Shown: positions 17,595-27,284, numbered from the stretch's first letter. The stretch: DNA of 51,021 nt from Brevundimonas vesicularis (GCF_014204545.1 NZ_JACHLJ010000005.1:1-51021); one strand, 5' to 3'. Translations and numbers: made by a program. Notes: generated from the letters alone by a model not told the origin.

Positions 17595-19328
17595 TCACGC
17601 GTTCGACGGTTCGGCGTCGGACTCTTCGCCCTCGGCCGCGTCGTCTTCGGCAGGCGCGTCGCCGAACACCTGGTCCGGATCGTATTCGCCCTCGGCGTAA
17701 TCGCCCTCTTCTTCGTACTCTTCCGGCTCGGGCTGCGGCAGTTCCGAAGCGTCGATCCAGCCGGCGGCGACGCGCGCCTGCAGGATCAGCAGCTCGGCGT
17801 CTTCCTGCGCCAGGTTGAAGCTTTCCAGAACGCCGGGGACCTTCACCCGCTCGCCGTTCTTCACTTCGTAGCCGCCGCGGATTTCGTCGGTGGCCAGGTC
17901 GGCCAGATCCTCGACCGTCTTCACGCCGCCTTCGCCCAGGGCGACGGCCATGGGCAGGGTCACGCCCGGCACCTGAAGCACGCCGTCCTCGACGCCCAGT
18001 TCGACGCGCTTGGCGTCCAGCTCGGCGGCCTTCTTGTCCAGATATTCGCGGGCGCGGGCCTGAAGCTCTTCAGCGGTCTCTTCGTCGAAGCCTTCGATCT
18101 CGGAGACTTCGTACGGATCGACATAGGCCAGGTCTTCGACCGTGGCGAAGCCTTCAGTGACCAGCAGCTGGGCGATGACTTCGTCGACGTCCAGGGCTTC
18201 CTGGAACAGGCCGGTGCGCTCGGCGAATTCACGCTGACGACGCTCGGAGTCCTGAGCTTCGGTGATGATGTCGATCTGCCAGCCGGTCAGTTGCGAGGCC
18301 AGGCGGACGTTCTGGCCGCGACGGCCGATGGCCAGCGACAGCTGCTCGTCCGGCACGACCACTTCGACGCGACCCGCTTCTTCGTCCAGCACGACCTTGG
18401 AGACTTCGGCCGGGGCAAGGGCGTTGACGATGAAGGTCGGCTCATCCGGATTCCACTGGATGATGTCGATCTTCTCGCCCTGCAGTTCGGCGACGACCGC
18501 CTGAACGCGCGAGCCGCGCATGCCGACGCAGGCGCCGACGGGATCGATGGAGCTGTCGTTCGACAGAACGGCCATCTTGGCGCGCGAGCCCGAGTCACGG
18601 GCGGCGGCGCGGATCTCGATCACGCCGTCATAAACTTCCGGCACTTCCTGAGCGAACAGCTTGGCCATGAAGCCGGGATGGGCGCGCGACAGCATGACCT
18701 GCGGGCCCTTGGCCTCGGGGCGGACGTCGTAGATGTAGGTGCGGATGCGGTCGCCGATGTTGAACACTTCGCGCGGGATCGACTGGTCGCGGCGCATGAC
18801 GCCCTCGCCCCGGCCCAGGTCGACGATGGTGTTGCCGTATTCGACGCGCTTGACCGTACCGTTGACGATCTCGCCGACGCGGTCCTTGAACTCTTCGTAC
18901 TGGTTGGCGCGCTCGGCCTCGCGGACCTTTCCGGTCACGACCTGGCGGGCCATCTGGGTCTGAACCCGACCGAACTCGAACGGCGGCAGGTTCTCGACGT
19001 ACTCCTTGCCGACCACCGCCTCCGGATCGCGCTTGGAGGCGTCCTTCAGGCGCACCATGGCGCTGTCGTTGAACTCTTCCAGCTCGTCTTCCGGCATCCA
19101 GTCGTCCTCGACGATGGTGACGTGGCGGGTCAGCGACAGTTCGCCGGTCTTGTGGTCGATCTTGGCGCGGATGTCGTGGTGCGCGCCGTAGCGCGACTTG
19201 GCGCCCTTCTGGATCGCTTCTTCGATCGCCTCGATGACGATTTCGCGCTCGATGTTCTTCTCGCGGGCGACAGCCTCGGCGATCTGCAGCAGTTCGAGGC
19301 GGTTGGCGGAAATACCGGTGACGGCCAT
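17595..19328 (-). CDS. nusA: Transcription termination/antitermination factor NusA
   Basis: Elongation factor that binds RNA polymerase near the RNA exit channel, stimulates pausing and hairpin termination, and takes part in rRNA antitermination. The 577 residues show the N-terminal RNAP-binding domain ([19 protein letters not shown]), the S1 domain ([20 protein letters not shown]), the KH region ([19 protein letters not shown]) with [11 protein letters not shown], then two helical acidic repeats and a very acidic tail ([18 protein letters not shown]). Its ATG overlaps the rimP stop in a TGATG arrangement, giving translational coupling. Confidence 0.97.
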   Translation of the reverse strand: MAVTGISANRLELLQIAEAVAREKNIEREIVIEAIEEAIQKGAKSRYGAHHDIRAKIDHKTGELSLTRHVTIVEDDWMPEDELEEFNDSAMVRLKDASKRDPEAVVGKEYVENLPPFEFGRVQTQMARQVVTGKVREAERANQYEEFKDRVGEIVNGTVKRVEYGNTIVDLGRGEGVMRRDQSIPREVFNIGDRIRTYIYDVRPEAKGPQVMLSRAHPGFMAKLFAQEVPEVYDGVIEIRAAARDSGSRAKMAVLSNDSSIDPVGACVGMRGSRVQAVVAELQGEKIDIIQWNPDEPTFIVNALAPAEVSKVVLDEEAGRVEVVVPDEQLSLAIGRRGQNVRLASQLTGWQIDIITEAQDSERRQREFAERTGLFQEALDVDEVIAQLLVTEGFATVEDLAYVDPYEVSEIEGFDEETAEELQARAREYLDKKAAELDAKRVELGVEDGVLQVPGVTLPMAVALGEGGVKTVEDLADLATDEIRGGYEVKNGERVKVPGVLESFNLAQEDAELLILQARVAAGWIDASELPQPEPEEYEEEGDYAEGEYDPDQVFGDAPAEDDAAEGEESDAEPSNA

Positions 19329-19942
19329 CAGGCGTTGTCCTCAGAAGGGGTCGTGGTGTCGGTTGTCAGGTCGGAGGCTTCCCCTTCGGGAAGGCCGTCG
19401 TCTTCGGGCTCGCCGCGTGCGGCGCGAATGGCGGCGCCCCGTTTCATCAGGGCGTCGGTCAGGACCAGCTTCGCGTCGCTCAGCCAGTCGAAGGGGATCA
19501 GGGCGGTGTCGTCCTCGCCGTCCAGGTCGATCAGGACGTTGCCGTCTTCATAGCCGGCCAGCACGCCCTTGAACCGCTTGCGGCCCTCGATCATCCGGTC
19601 GGTTTCCAGACGCGCCTCCTCGCCCTCGAACAGGTCGAAGTCGATGGGACGGGTCAGGGGCCGGTCGATGCCGGGCGACGAAACCTCCAGCATATATTCG
19701 CCAGGGATGGGGTCTGCGGCGTCGAACACTTCCGACACCGCGCGGCTCAGCTTGGCGCATTGTTCGACCGAGATGTCGTGGTCGGACGGCCGCTCGGCCA
19801 TGATCTGGAGGCGCTGGCGCTTGGAGCCGGTCATCAGGCGCACGCGAACGACATCCAGACCCAACGACTCCGCGATGGGGTCGATCAGGTCCAGCAGCTG
19901 GCGATCCTGGGCGGTTCTTGCGCGCAAGCGACGAATATCCAA
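19328..19942 (-). CDS. rimP: Ribosome maturation factor RimP
   Basis: RimP assists 30S maturation, near the central pseudoknot and S12. The product of about 204 residues has [14 protein letters not shown] and the KH-like N-terminal domain ([19 protein letters not shown]), plus an acidic, probably disordered C-terminal tail of about 30 residues. The start is uncertain: the frame opens at a TTG (19942) that sits inside the T-tract of a terminator-like hairpin, while another TTG at 19927 (before RARTAQDRQ) lies nine bases after GGAT. No ATG is available upstream. The gene opens the nusA operon and its stop overlaps the nusA start. Confidence 0.9.
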   Translation of the reverse strand: MDIRRLRARTAQDRQLLDLIDPIAESLGLDVVRVRLMTGSKRQRLQIMAERPSDHDISVEQCAKLSRAVSEVFDAADPIPGEYMLEVSSPGIDRPLTRPIDFDLFEGEEARLETDRMIEGRKRFKGVLAGYEDGNVLIDLDGEDDTALIPFDWLSDAKLVLTDALMKRGAAIRAARGEPEDDGLPEGEASDLTTDTTTPSEDNA

Positions 19943-19947
19943 AACAA

Positions 19948-19975
19948 AAGCGGCGGTCCGTCCGGGCCGCCGCTT
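19948..19975 (-). terminator. Terminator-like hairpin in the rimP leader (attenuator candidate)
   Basis: On the minus strand a stem of 12 pairs (aagcggcggccc... / ...ggaccgccgctt, including one G-T wobble) closed by a four-base loop is followed by ttgtttt. The T-tract reaches the proposed TTG start of rimP. It could end the DUF1993 transcript, but a promoter between that gene and the hairpin also places it in the rimP-nusA-ylxR-infB leader, where it would act as an attenuator. Confidence 0.65.
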
Positions 19976-20015
19976 GGAACGACGCCGTTGGACGCCGGTC
20001 TAACGATGTGAGCGC

Positions 20016-20044
20016 CATATAGGCCAACCGGAAAGGGTTGTCAG
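20016..20044 (-). promoter_or_regulatory. Candidate sigma-70 promoter for rimP-nusA-ylxR-infB
   Basis: Minus-strand CTGACA, a 17-base spacer and TATATG. It lies 23 bases beyond the DUF1993 stop and about 70-75 bases before the rimP start, with the terminator-like hairpin in between. The -35 differs from TTGACA at one base. Confidence 0.5.
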
Positions 20045-20066
20045 CCCCCCGCGATCAAACGCGCCG

Positions 20067-20561
20067 TCAGCGCGGCCCCAGATAGTCGCGCTTGCCGATC
20101 TCGACGCCCGCCGCACGCAACAGGGCGTAGGTCATGGTGACGTGGAAAAAGAAGTTCGGCAGCGCAAACCCGGTCAGATAATCGACGCCGTTGAACTCGT
20201 GCTGCCCGCCAGGGAATTTCAGCACCACTTCGCGCGTCTCGGCGCCCTCGAATGCATTGCGGGGCACGCTTTCGATATAGGCGATGGACAGAGCGATGGT
20301 GGCTTTCAGCTCGGCGAACGACGCTTCGGTATCGTCGGTCTTGGGCCAGTCCTGTCCGACCAGCCGGGCGACGCAGGCCCGCGCCGAAAACGCCGCCGTG
20401 CGCACCTGGGCTGGGAATGGGTTCATGTCCGGGGCGAGACGCGCCTCCATCAGGGCCGCCTCATCGAACCCCTGAGCAAGCGCCTTGTCGAGCAAGGCCG
20501 ACAGATTGTTCAGCGTGCGCAAAAAGACGGGCGCCGAGGCGTCGTAGATCGAAAAGGCCAT
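20067..20561 (-). CDS. DUF1993 family protein
   Basis: A 164-residue, mainly helical protein of the DUF1993 family (DinB/YfiT-like four-helix fold). The N-terminus MAFSIYDASAPVFLRTLNNLSALLDKA and the later GVDYLTGFALPNFFFHVTMTYALLR are characteristic of the family. The latter holds a histidine that lines the putative metal site in DinB-like folds. No signal peptide. It follows trmB by 36 bases on the same strand, but no functional link is known. The biochemical activity is unknown. Confidence 0.75.
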   Translation of the reverse strand: MAFSIYDASAPVFLRTLNNLSALLDKALAQGFDEAALMEARLAPDMNPFPAQVRTAAFSARACVARLVGQDWPKTDDTEASFAELKATIALSIAYIESVPRNAFEGAETREVVLKFPGGQHEFNGVDYLTGFALPNFFFHVTMTYALLRAAGVEIGKRDYLGPR

Positions 20562-20597
20562 GGAGGTCAGGTCCGGTTTGAACGACCCCCTTAGCTG

Positions 20598-21314
20598 CTA
20601 ATCAACGCGCCGATATTCAAGGAAGACCGGGGTGGTATCGCCGAGCTTCTTTTCTTCGTAGCGGGTCACGACGTGATCGGAGGGCGCGACGAACCAGTCC
20701 TGATCCGCGGAGCCGATCCGCTCCAGTCCCGGCGTGCGGTTCAGCCGCTCGAGCGCCCATTCGGCGTAGTCCAGCCAATCGGTGACGAAGCGCAGCGTGC
20801 CGCTGGGCTTCAAGATGCGGGCGAAGGCCTGGGCCGTCTCGTCCTGCAGCAGGCGGCGCTTGTTGTGGCGCGCCTTGTGCCAGGGGTCGGGGAACAGGAT
20901 CAGCACCCGGTCGACCGAGGCGTCCGGCAGGGCGTCGACCAGATCGCGTGCGTCGTCGGCATGGATGCGGACGTTCTTCAGTCCGCCCTCTTCCACGTGA
21001 CGCAGGGCCGAGGCGACCCCGTTCAGGAAGGGCTCGCAGCCGATCACCAGGGCGTCGGGCCGCGTCGCCGCCTGGGCGGCCATATGCTCGCCGCCGCCGA
21101 AGCCGATCTCCAGCCAGACCTCGGTCGCCTCGGGCATCATCGTCTTGGGGTCCAGCGGCCCGGCCTTCGGATCGGGCACGGCGATTTCGGGCAGCAGGGT
21201 CTCCATCAGCGCCGCCTGGCGGGGCTTGATGGGACGGGCCTTGATGCGGCCGAACGATCGCAGCGGGCGGTCGAGATGCGGGTTTTCGTCCTCGGGACGG
21301 TCATCGGCGTTCAT
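20598..21314 (-). CDS. trmB: tRNA (guanine46-N7)-methyltransferase
   Basis: Methylates N7 of G46 in the variable loop of tRNA using S-adenosylmethionine. The 238-residue protein has a Rossmann fold with SAM motif I (WLEIGFGGGEHMAAQA), the acidic motif IHADDARDL and the signature LFPDPWHKARHNKRRL, plus the C-terminal TRYEEKKLG. Length is normal. It is divergent from the amidohydrolase gene pair and heads the trmB-DUF1993 pair. Confidence 0.95.
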   Translation of the reverse strand: MNADDRPEDENPHLDRPLRSFGRIKARPIKPRQAALMETLLPEIAVPDPKAGPLDPKTMMPEATEVWLEIGFGGGEHMAAQAATRPDALVIGCEPFLNGVASALRHVEEGGLKNVRIHADDARDLVDALPDASVDRVLILFPDPWHKARHNKRRLLQDETAQAFARILKPSGTLRFVTDWLDYAEWALERLNRTPGLERIGSADQDWFVAPSDHVVTRYEEKKLGDTTPVFLEYRRVD

Positions 21315-21450
21315 GCGCCTGCCGTTAGCCGTCGCGGGTGCAGGCGTCCAGAAGACGAACGCCGAAACCTTTTGACGGTCGCGGCCGAACGCCCTTCTAT
21401 GCCGGTCACAAGCGGCGTCGGGGCTGACGCATCGCGGGAGAGGGATTTCG

Positions 21451-22929
21451 ATGATCGGACATCATCTGCGGGGTGCCAGCCTCGCGGCCATTACATGCGC
21501 AGTGCTGGGCCTGTCGGCCTGCGCCACCACCGGCTCGACCCCTGACGATACGGCCGCGAAACCGTCGAAGGAGCGGACCTTGGCCGCCGGTTTGGATCCG
21601 GCGACGACGCTGGATCCCTATCCCTCGACCTATCAGCCCTTGCCGCGCGAGAACTTCGCCGTGGTCGGCGCCACCGTCCTGACCGGCACGGATCGCAAGA
21701 TCGAGAACGGCGTGGTCGTGGTCACGGACGGCAAGATCGCCGCCGTCGGCGACGCCTCGACCCCCGTCCCTTCCGGCTATCGCGTCGTCGAAGCGCGCGG
21801 CCGCTATGTCACCCCCGGCGTCATCGACGTGCACAGCCACCTGGGCGTCTATCCGTCGCCCGGCGTCAGCGGCATGAGCGACGGCAACGAGGCGACCAGC
21901 CCGAACACCGCCCAGGTCTGGGCCGAACACTCGCTGTGGCCCCAAGACCCCGGTTTCAACACCGCCCGCGCCGGCGGCGTGACCACGCTTCACATCCTGC
22001 CCGGCTCGGCCAATCTGTTCGGCGGCCGGGGCGTCACGATCCGCAACGTGCCCTCGATCACCATGCAAGGCCTGAAGTTCCCCGCCGCCCCCTATACGGT
22101 CAAGATGGCCTGCGGCGAGAACCCGTCGCGCGTCTATGGCGGGCGCAACCAGAGCCCAGCGACGGGCATGGGCAATATGGCCGGCTATCGCGCCGCCTTC
22201 ATCGCCGCACGCGATTACAAAGCCAAATGGGACAAGTGGCGCGAGGACGGCGAAGGCGCCGCCCCGACCCGCAACCTGCAGAACGAGACCCTGATGGGTG
22301 TTCTGGACGGATCGATCCTGATCCAGAACCACTGCTACCGCGCCGACGAGATGGCCCTGATGATGGATATGGCCAAGGAGTTCGGCTACCGCATCTCCAC
22401 CTTCCACCACGCGACCGAGGCCTACAAGCTGGCGCCGCAACTGGCCGCCAACGGCATCTGCGCGGCCATGTGGACCGGCTGGTGGGGTTTCAAGATGGAG
22501 GCCCTGGACGCCATCGAGGAGAACGCCGCCCTGGTGGACGCCCAGCAGGGATCGTGCGCCGTCATCCACTCCGACGACGCCGAACTGACCCAGCGGTTGA
22601 ACCAGGAAGCCGCCGCCGCCCTTTCGGCCGGTCGCCGCGCCGGTCTGAACATTTCCGAAGAACACGCCATCGGCTGGATCACTTCCAACGCCGCCAAGGC
22701 CATCGGCATCGCCGACCAGACCGGATCGCTGGAGCCCGGCAAGCGCGCCGACGTGGTGATCTGGAGCGCCGATCCCTTCTCGATCTACGCCCGCGCCGAT
22801 CAGGTCTTCATCGACGGCGCCCTGACCTTTGATCGCAGCAACTCCGCCTATCAGCCGACCAGCGACTTCGAACTGGGTCAGCCGGGCTATGGCCTGACCG
22901 CCGCCAACGTCACGGAAGGAGCCCGCTGA
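21451..22929 (+). CDS. Amidohydrolase lipoprotein, catalytic-type metal site
   Basis: A 492-residue amidohydrolase-superfamily protein (imidazolonepropionase/dihydroorotase-like). The N-terminus MIGHHLRGASLAAITCAVLGLSAC carries a lipobox, so it is probably anchored in the envelope. The metal site looks complete: HxH at VIDVHSHLG (about residues 128-130), a candidate bridging lysine in TVKMACGENPSR, histidines in IQNHCYRAD and FHHATEAYK, and the catalytic aspartate in IHSDDAE. Substrate is unknown; related proteins act on cyclic amides, prolyl peptides or imidazolones. Its TGA overlaps the start of a second, degenerate family member (ATGA coupling). Confidence 0.85.
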   Translation: MIGHHLRGASLAAITCAVLGLSACATTGSTPDDTAAKPSKERTLAAGLDPATTLDPYPSTYQPLPRENFAVVGATVLTGTDRKIENGVVVVTDGKIAAVGDASTPVPSGYRVVEARGRYVTPGVIDVHSHLGVYPSPGVSGMSDGNEATSPNTAQVWAEHSLWPQDPGFNTARAGGVTTLHILPGSANLFGGRGVTIRNVPSITMQGLKFPAAPYTVKMACGENPSRVYGGRNQSPATGMGNMAGYRAAFIAARDYKAKWDKWREDGEGAAPTRNLQNETLMGVLDGSILIQNHCYRADEMALMMDMAKEFGYRISTFHHATEAYKLAPQLAANGICAAMWTGWWGFKMEALDAIEENAALVDAQQGSCAVIHSDDAELTQRLNQEAAAALSAGRRAGLNISEEHAIGWITSNAAKAIGIADQTGSLEPGKRADVVIWSADPFSIYARADQVFIDGALTFDRSNSAYQPTSDFELGQPGYGLTAANVTEGAR

Positions 22930-24269
22930 TGCGCCTGTCTCACATCCTCGCGGGCGCCGTCGCGGCCCTGTCTCTCGCCGTCCCTGCCTTGGCGCAGGAA
23001 ACCGTCGCCATCGTCGGCGGACGCATCCTGACCGGAAACTCCGTGATCGAGAACGGCACGGTCGTTATCCGCGACGGCAAGATCGTCTCGGTGGGCTCAG
23101 GCGGCGCGCCGTCCGGCGCCCGCGTCGTTGACGCGACGGGCAAGACAGTCGCCCCCGGCTTCGTCGCCGTAGATTCCGGCCTGGCCGGGACCGAGGTCAG
23201 TTCGGTCAGCGGCACCAACGAACTGCGCAACAGCGCCAATACGCTCAGCGCCGCCTTCGACATCTCGTACGGCCTTGATCCCTGGTCCTTCACACTGCCG
23301 GTCGCGCGGTTGGGCGGCATCACCCGCGCCATCGTCGTGCCCCAGCATCCGGGCTCGTCCGGCGGCCATGTGCATGAGGACGAGACGGCCGGCGCCGGCG
23401 ACGGCGGCTATCAGACGCCCGGCCTGTTCGCGGGTCAGGCGGCGATCATCAATTTGGGCCAAGGCTCGAACATCCTGGTCAAGCCGCGCGTGGCCATGGT
23501 CGCCCCCTTCGGCGAAGCGGGCGCAGGCATCGCCGGCGGTGCGCGCGGGGCGCAGTTCGTCCTGTTCAAGGAGACGCTGTCGGAGGTCCGCCTCTATGCC
23601 CGCAACAAGTCGGCCTATGAGCGGGCGGGCCTGCGCGATCTCAGCCTGTCGCGCGCCGATCTCGAGGCGCTGATTCCCGTCGCCAACGGGACGATGCCGC
23701 TGATCGTCACCGTCCACCGCGCCTCGGACATTCAGCAGGTGCTGCGCCTGGCCCGCGAGGAAGGGATCAAACTGATCCTCGACGGCGCCGAGGAAGGCTG
23801 GCTGGTCGCCGGCGACATCGCTTCGGCCGGCGTGCCGGTGCTACTGAACCCCATCTCCAACCTGCCCAGCGATTTCGAGATGCGGGCGGCGCGGGCGGAG
23901 AATGCGGCGGCCCTGAATGCGGCGGGTGTCGTCATCGCCATCAAGGGCAACGAGGGTTCGACCCATCGCGCCCGCGAGGCTCGCTACAACGCCGGCAACG
24001 CCGTCTCGCACGGCCTGCCCTACGGCGCCGCCATCGCCGCCCTGACGGTCAATCCGGCCCAGATCTTCGGCATGGCCGGTCAGTTCGGCCAGATCGCACC
24101 GGGCGCAGCAGGCGATGTCGTGGTCTGGTCCGGCGATCCGCTAGAGCCGCTCAACCAGCCGTCGGCCGTCTTCGTCAATGGCGTCGAACAGCCCCTGACC
24201 AGCCGCCCGCTGATGCTGCGCGACCGCTATCGCCAGCAGACGCCGATGCCGCCGGCCTATCGCAACTGA
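22929..24269 (+). CDS. Exported amidohydrolase-like protein with degenerate metal site
   Basis: A 446-residue amidohydrolase-fold protein with signal peptide MRLSHILAGAVAALSLAVPALAQ. It is homologous to its upstream neighbour but the metal ligands are changed: the HxH position reads GFVAVDSGLAGTE, and the final catalytic aspartate segment reads IKGNEGSTHR, while one histidine (TVHRASD) persists. The fold-defining C-terminal beta strands (GQIAPGAAGDVVVWSGDPL) are intact. By sequence it should not bind the usual metal pair, so it may be a non-catalytic partner in a hetero-oligomer, or use an altered chemistry. An intrinsic terminator follows. Confidence 0.82.
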   Translation: MRLSHILAGAVAALSLAVPALAQETVAIVGGRILTGNSVIENGTVVIRDGKIVSVGSGGAPSGARVVDATGKTVAPGFVAVDSGLAGTEVSSVSGTNELRNSANTLSAAFDISYGLDPWSFTLPVARLGGITRAIVVPQHPGSSGGHVHEDETAGAGDGGYQTPGLFAGQAAIINLGQGSNILVKPRVAMVAPFGEAGAGIAGGARGAQFVLFKETLSEVRLYARNKSAYERAGLRDLSLSRADLEALIPVANGTMPLIVTVHRASDIQQVLRLAREEGIKLILDGAEEGWLVAGDIASAGVPVLLNPISNLPSDFEMRAARAENAAALNAAGVVIAIKGNEGSTHRAREARYNAGNAVSHGLPYGAAIAALTVNPAQIFGMAGQFGQIAPGAAGDVVVWSGDPLEPLNQPSAVFVNGVEQPLTSRPLMLRDRYRQQTPMPPAYRN

Positions 24270-24290
24270 GGACCGCTTCGGTCTGACCGG

Positions 24291-24320
24291 AAAGGGCGGG
24301 GCCGCATGGTCCCGCCCTTT
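24291..24320 (+). terminator. Intrinsic terminator of the amidohydrolase pair
   Basis: Ten-base stem (aaagggcggg / cccgcccttt) with a ten-base loop and trailing ttt on the plus strand, 22 bases after the stop codon. Confidence 0.85.
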
Positions 24321-24352
24321 TTCATTGGCTGCGTCCGCGCTAGGTCAGGCCC

Positions 24353-24811
24353 ATGCCCACCGTGCTCTACATCGACGCCGACGCCTGCCCCGTGAAGGAA
24401 GAGGTGTATCGCGTCGCTCGCCGCTATGGGCTGAAGACCTATGTCGTCTCCAACACCTGGATGCAGGTTCCGCGCGAGCCGCTGATCGAACAGGTGGTGG
24501 TGGACGCCGGCCCCGACATCGCCGACGACTGGATCGCTGAGCGGGCGGGCGTAGGCGACGTGGTCATCACCGCCGATATCCCCCTGGCGGACCGCTGTCT
24601 GAAGTCGGGCGCACAGGCGCTGAAGTCGAACGGCCAGCCCTTCACCCCGGACTCCATCGGATCGGCCCTGGCGGGACGGATGGTGGGCGAGCATCTGCGG
24701 TCGATGGGCGTGGCGACATCCGGCCCGCCGCCGTTCTCGGCCGCCGACCGTTCGCGTTTCTTACAGGCGTTGGATCAGGCCGTGGTCAAGGCGCGCAAGG
24801 CGGCGACATGA
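24353..24811 (+). CDS. UPF0178 (YaiI/YqxD, DUF188) family protein
   Basis: A 152-residue PIN-like-fold protein of the UPF0178 family. Signature elements are LYIDADACPVKEE at the N-terminus, VVDAGPDIADDWIAE, the acidic DVVITADIPLADRC and the C-terminal SGPPPFSAADRSRFL. Conserved acidic residues suggest nuclease-like metal binding, but no activity has been established. Its stop overlaps the arfB start (ATGA), so the two are translationally coupled. Confidence 0.88.
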   Translation: MPTVLYIDADACPVKEEVYRVARRYGLKTYVVSNTWMQVPREPLIEQVVVDAGPDIADDWIAERAGVGDVVITADIPLADRCLKSGAQALKSNGQPFTPDSIGSALAGRMVGEHLRSMGVATSGPPPFSAADRSRFLQALDQAVVKARKAAT

Positions 24812-25212
24812 CCACCGTCATCCCCGAAGACGAGCTGGAGTTTCACTTCTACCGCGCGGGCGGTCCAGGCGGGCAGAACGTCAACAAGGTCTCGACCGCC
24901 GTCCAGATGCGGTTCGATGTGAAGAACTCGCCGTCGCTGACCGATCCGGTCAAGGCGCGGCTGATGAAGCTGGCCGGCAGTCGGCTGACGCTGGAAGGCG
25001 TGATCCTGATCACCGCCGTGCGTCACCGCACCCAGGAGCGCAATCGCGCCGACGCCATCGAAAGGCTTCAGGCCATGGTGGCCGAGGCCTCGATCCGCCC
25101 CGTCTATCGCGTGCCGACCCGGCCGACCAAAGCGTCCAAGGAACGCCGCCTCAAGGCCAAGACGACCCGCGCCTCGATCAAGTCGGGGCGCGGCAAGCCT
25201 TCGCTGGACTGA
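24808..25212 (+). CDS. arfB: Alternative ribosome-rescue factor ArfB (peptidyl-tRNA hydrolase)
   Basis: ArfB/YaeJ enters the A site of stalled ribosomes with its basic tail in the mRNA channel and hydrolyses peptidyl-tRNA through a GGQ motif. The 134 residues show FYRAGGPGGQNVNKVSTAVQ, the second catalytic-domain block VRHRTQERNR, and a lysine/arginine-rich C-terminal tail (KASKERRLKAKTTRASIKSG) of the length needed for ribosome binding. Coupled to the UPF0178 gene upstream; convergent with the next gene with a gap of only 3 bases. Some alphaproteobacteria, including Caulobacter, depend on ArfB when trans-translation fails. Confidence 0.92.
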   Translation: MTTVIPEDELEFHFYRAGGPGGQNVNKVSTAVQMRFDVKNSPSLTDPVKARLMKLAGSRLTLEGVILITAVRHRTQERNRADAIERLQAMVAEASIRPVYRVPTRPTKASKERRLKAKTTRASIKSGRGKPSLD

Positions 25213-25215
25213 CGC

Positions 25216-25689
25216 TCAGCTCTCGGCCGGGCGGAACAGCAGGGCGGCGATCTTGTCCTCGGCGTCAAAGCCGATCAGCCATTCGGTGACCTGATTGTCG
25301 AAGGTGACCCTGAACATCTGGGCCTCGCCTTCCTGCTTGACGTATTCGACGGTCTTAACGGCGCCGAAGCCCTTGATCAGCGGAACGACCTGGGCCTCCT
25401 GCTGACGGATCTGAGTTCCGAGACCGGTCGTGAAATCCGAATAGTCGAAGCCGGTCCCCTGGGCGCTGGCGATCACGGCGCGCAGCGCCTCTTCCGAACG
25501 GGCGATGTCGGGAGCCTGGGCGGCGGACGCCGTTGCGGGCGCGGCGGCGGGTTGGGCTTGAGGCGCCGAGGCTTGAGCCCGACGGTCGAAGGCGTTCGGC
25601 ACGGCGCCGGCGGCGGCCTGAGCCAAGGCGGGCACAGGCGCCAGCAGCACGGCGGCTGCGATAGCGGTCTTCATCAAGGTCGGCTTCAT
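25216..25689 (-). CDS. Exported hypothetical protein
   Basis: A 157-residue secreted protein of unknown function. It has a signal peptide (MKPTLMKTAIAAAVLLAPVPALAQ), then a low-complexity Ala/Gln/Pro linker (about residues 45-75), then a compact domain with RSEEALRAVIASAQG and two beta hairpins (AQMFRVTFDNQVTEWLIG). The C-terminal part resembles DUF3887-type folds but the match is not convincing. It follows ubiB by 14 bases on the same strand and may share its transcript. The start is fixed by the signal peptide; the frame is open upstream. Confidence 0.65.
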   Translation of the reverse strand: MKPTLMKTAIAAAVLLAPVPALAQAAAGAVPNAFDRRAQASAPQAQPAAAPATASAAQAPDIARSEEALRAVIASAQGTGFDYSDFTTGLGTQIRQQEAQVVPLIKGFGAVKTVEYVKQEGEAQMFRVTFDNQVTEWLIGFDAEDKIAALLFRPAES

Positions 25690-25703
25690 AGCGAAAGCTC
25701 CGG

Positions 25704-27284
25704 TCAGGTCAGATAGGGCCAGAGCGAAAGGCCCAGGGCCGCCAGGGCCGCGATGACCGCGACCGTGACTGAAGCCGCCACCCAAGCCGGAGTTCCCGAC
25801 TTTTCGATGACCACGGCCGCGGGGCGCGGCGGCTCCTGAACCAGGCGCGAGATGGCGCGGGCGGCGGCGATCATTTCGTTGATCGCATCACGCGCCTGAG
25901 CCTGCGGTCCCAGTTCGCGGCGGATCCAGCGTTCGACCACCGGCTGGGCGGCCTTCCACAGATCGTGATCGGGTTGCAGCCGGCGCGCCACGCCCTCGAC
26001 CGAGACCATGGTCTTTTGCAGCAGGATCAGTTCGGGCCGCAGCCGCATGTCGAACAGGGCGGTGATCTCGAACAACTGGCCTAGGAGCCGGCCCATCGAC
26101 ACCTGGCTGGCGGCGCGGCCGATCACCGGCTCGCCGACCGCGCGCAGAGCCTGGGCGAAGGTCTCCACCGAGTGGTGCGGCGGGACGTAGCCGGCCTCGA
26201 AATGCACACGCGAAATCCGGTCGTAGTCGCGGCTGATGAAGCCCCACAGGATCTCGGCCAGATAGCGCCGCTCGGCCGGTCCCAAGCGTCCGACGATGCC
26301 GAAGTCGATGGCGGTCAGATGCGCCGGCGCGCTGGCGAACAGATTGCCCTCATGCAGGTCAGCGTGGAACACCCCGTGATCCAACGCCTGGACAAGGAAG
26401 GCGCGCACCACATTGTCGGCCAGCTGATCCTTGTCCAATCCCGGCAGGTCCGTAAGCGCCGGATCCGTCATGGGCACGCCTTGCGCCCACTCCAGCGTCA
26501 GCACGCGCTTGCCCACCCCGTCCCAGATCACGGCCGGCGCGGACATATATCCGTCCTTTGCCAACACCTCGGCCATCTCGCTGGCGGCGGCGGCCTCAAG
26601 CCGCATATCCAGCTCCAGATCCAGTGAGTTGGCGATGGTCTCGACGAAGGCGGACGGCTCCAGCCGCCGCGCCATCGGCACGAGCCGCCAGACGAGCCGC
26701 GCGGCCAGCCGCATCGAATCCAGGCCATTGGCGACCCGCCGCTCGACCCCCGGCCGCAGCACCTTGACCGCGACGGCCCGCCCATCGGCCAGGGTCGCGC
26801 GGTGCGCCTGGGCCAGGGAGGCGGCGGCGACCGGCGGGCTGAGGTCGATGAACAGGCTTTCGGCCGGACGACCCAGCGATTTCTCGATCTCGCGACGCGC
26901 CTCTTCCAGAGAGAACGGCGGCAGGGCGTCCTTCAACCGGCCAAGATCGCGCGCGAATTCCAGCCCGAAGATATCGGCGCGCGTCGCCAGGACCTGACCC
27001 AGCTTGATCGCCACGGGGCCCAGATGCTCGAACGCCTTGCCCAGCCTCTGGCCCGGCCGCCCCTGACGCCCGGCCCGACCTGAGAACAGTTGCACGAACC
27101 GGGCGAACGGCCGCGTCCAGGCCGGCAGCAGATGGGTCACCTCGCGCGGGATCAGGGCGTCATGACGCGCCAGGACCCACAGCCAGCCCAGCAGGCGCAG
27201 GAAGGACGCAACCGGGTTCTGGACCGCGACCGTCGCGGGCGGCGGCGGGGCCGTGCGATAGATCCGGCTGGTCAGATCGCCCAC
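25704..27284 (-). CDS. ubiB: Ubiquinone biosynthesis protein kinase-like UbiB
   Basis: ABC1/ADCK/UbiB atypical kinase-like ATPase needed for ubiquinone synthesis, thought to move lipid intermediates out of the membrane. The 526 residues contain the family KxGQ region ([19 protein letters not shown]), an Ala-rich loop in place of a kinase P-loop ([12 protein letters not shown]), the lysine strand [21 protein letters not shown] and [12 protein letters not shown]-terminal hydrophobic helix ([19 protein letters not shown]) anchors it. Its start overlaps the last codons of ubiE by 13 bases, so the pair is coupled. Confidence 0.95.
   Translation of the reverse strand: MGDLTSRIYRTAPPPPATVAVQNPVASFLRLLGWLWVLARHDALIPREVTHLLPAWTRPFARFVQLFSGRAGRQGRPGQRLGKAFEHLGPVAIKLGQVLATRADIFGLEFARDLGRLKDALPPFSLEEARREIEKSLGRPAESLFIDLSPPVAAASLAQAHRATLADGRAVAVKVLRPGVERRVANGLDSMRLAARLVWRLVPMARRLEPSAFVETIANSLDLELDMRLEAAAASEMAEVLAKDGYMSAPAVIWDGVGKRVLTLEWAQGVPMTDPALTDLPGLDKDQLADNVVRAFLVQALDHGVFHADLHEGNLFASAPAHLTAIDFGIVGRLGPAERRYLAEILWGFISRDYDRISRVHFEAGYVPPHHSVETFAQALRAVGEPVIGRAASQVSMGRLLGQLFEITALFDMRLRPELILLQKTMVSVEGVARRLQPDHDLWKAAQPVVERWIRRELGPQAQARDAINEMIAAARAISRLVQEPPRPAAVVIEKSGTPAWVAASVTVAVIAALAALGLSLWPYLT

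Noticed and set aside
16869..19553. Long plus-strand frame opposite ylxR-nusA-rimP
   Set aside because: Antisense of three conserved genes with clear families; no domain in its own translation.
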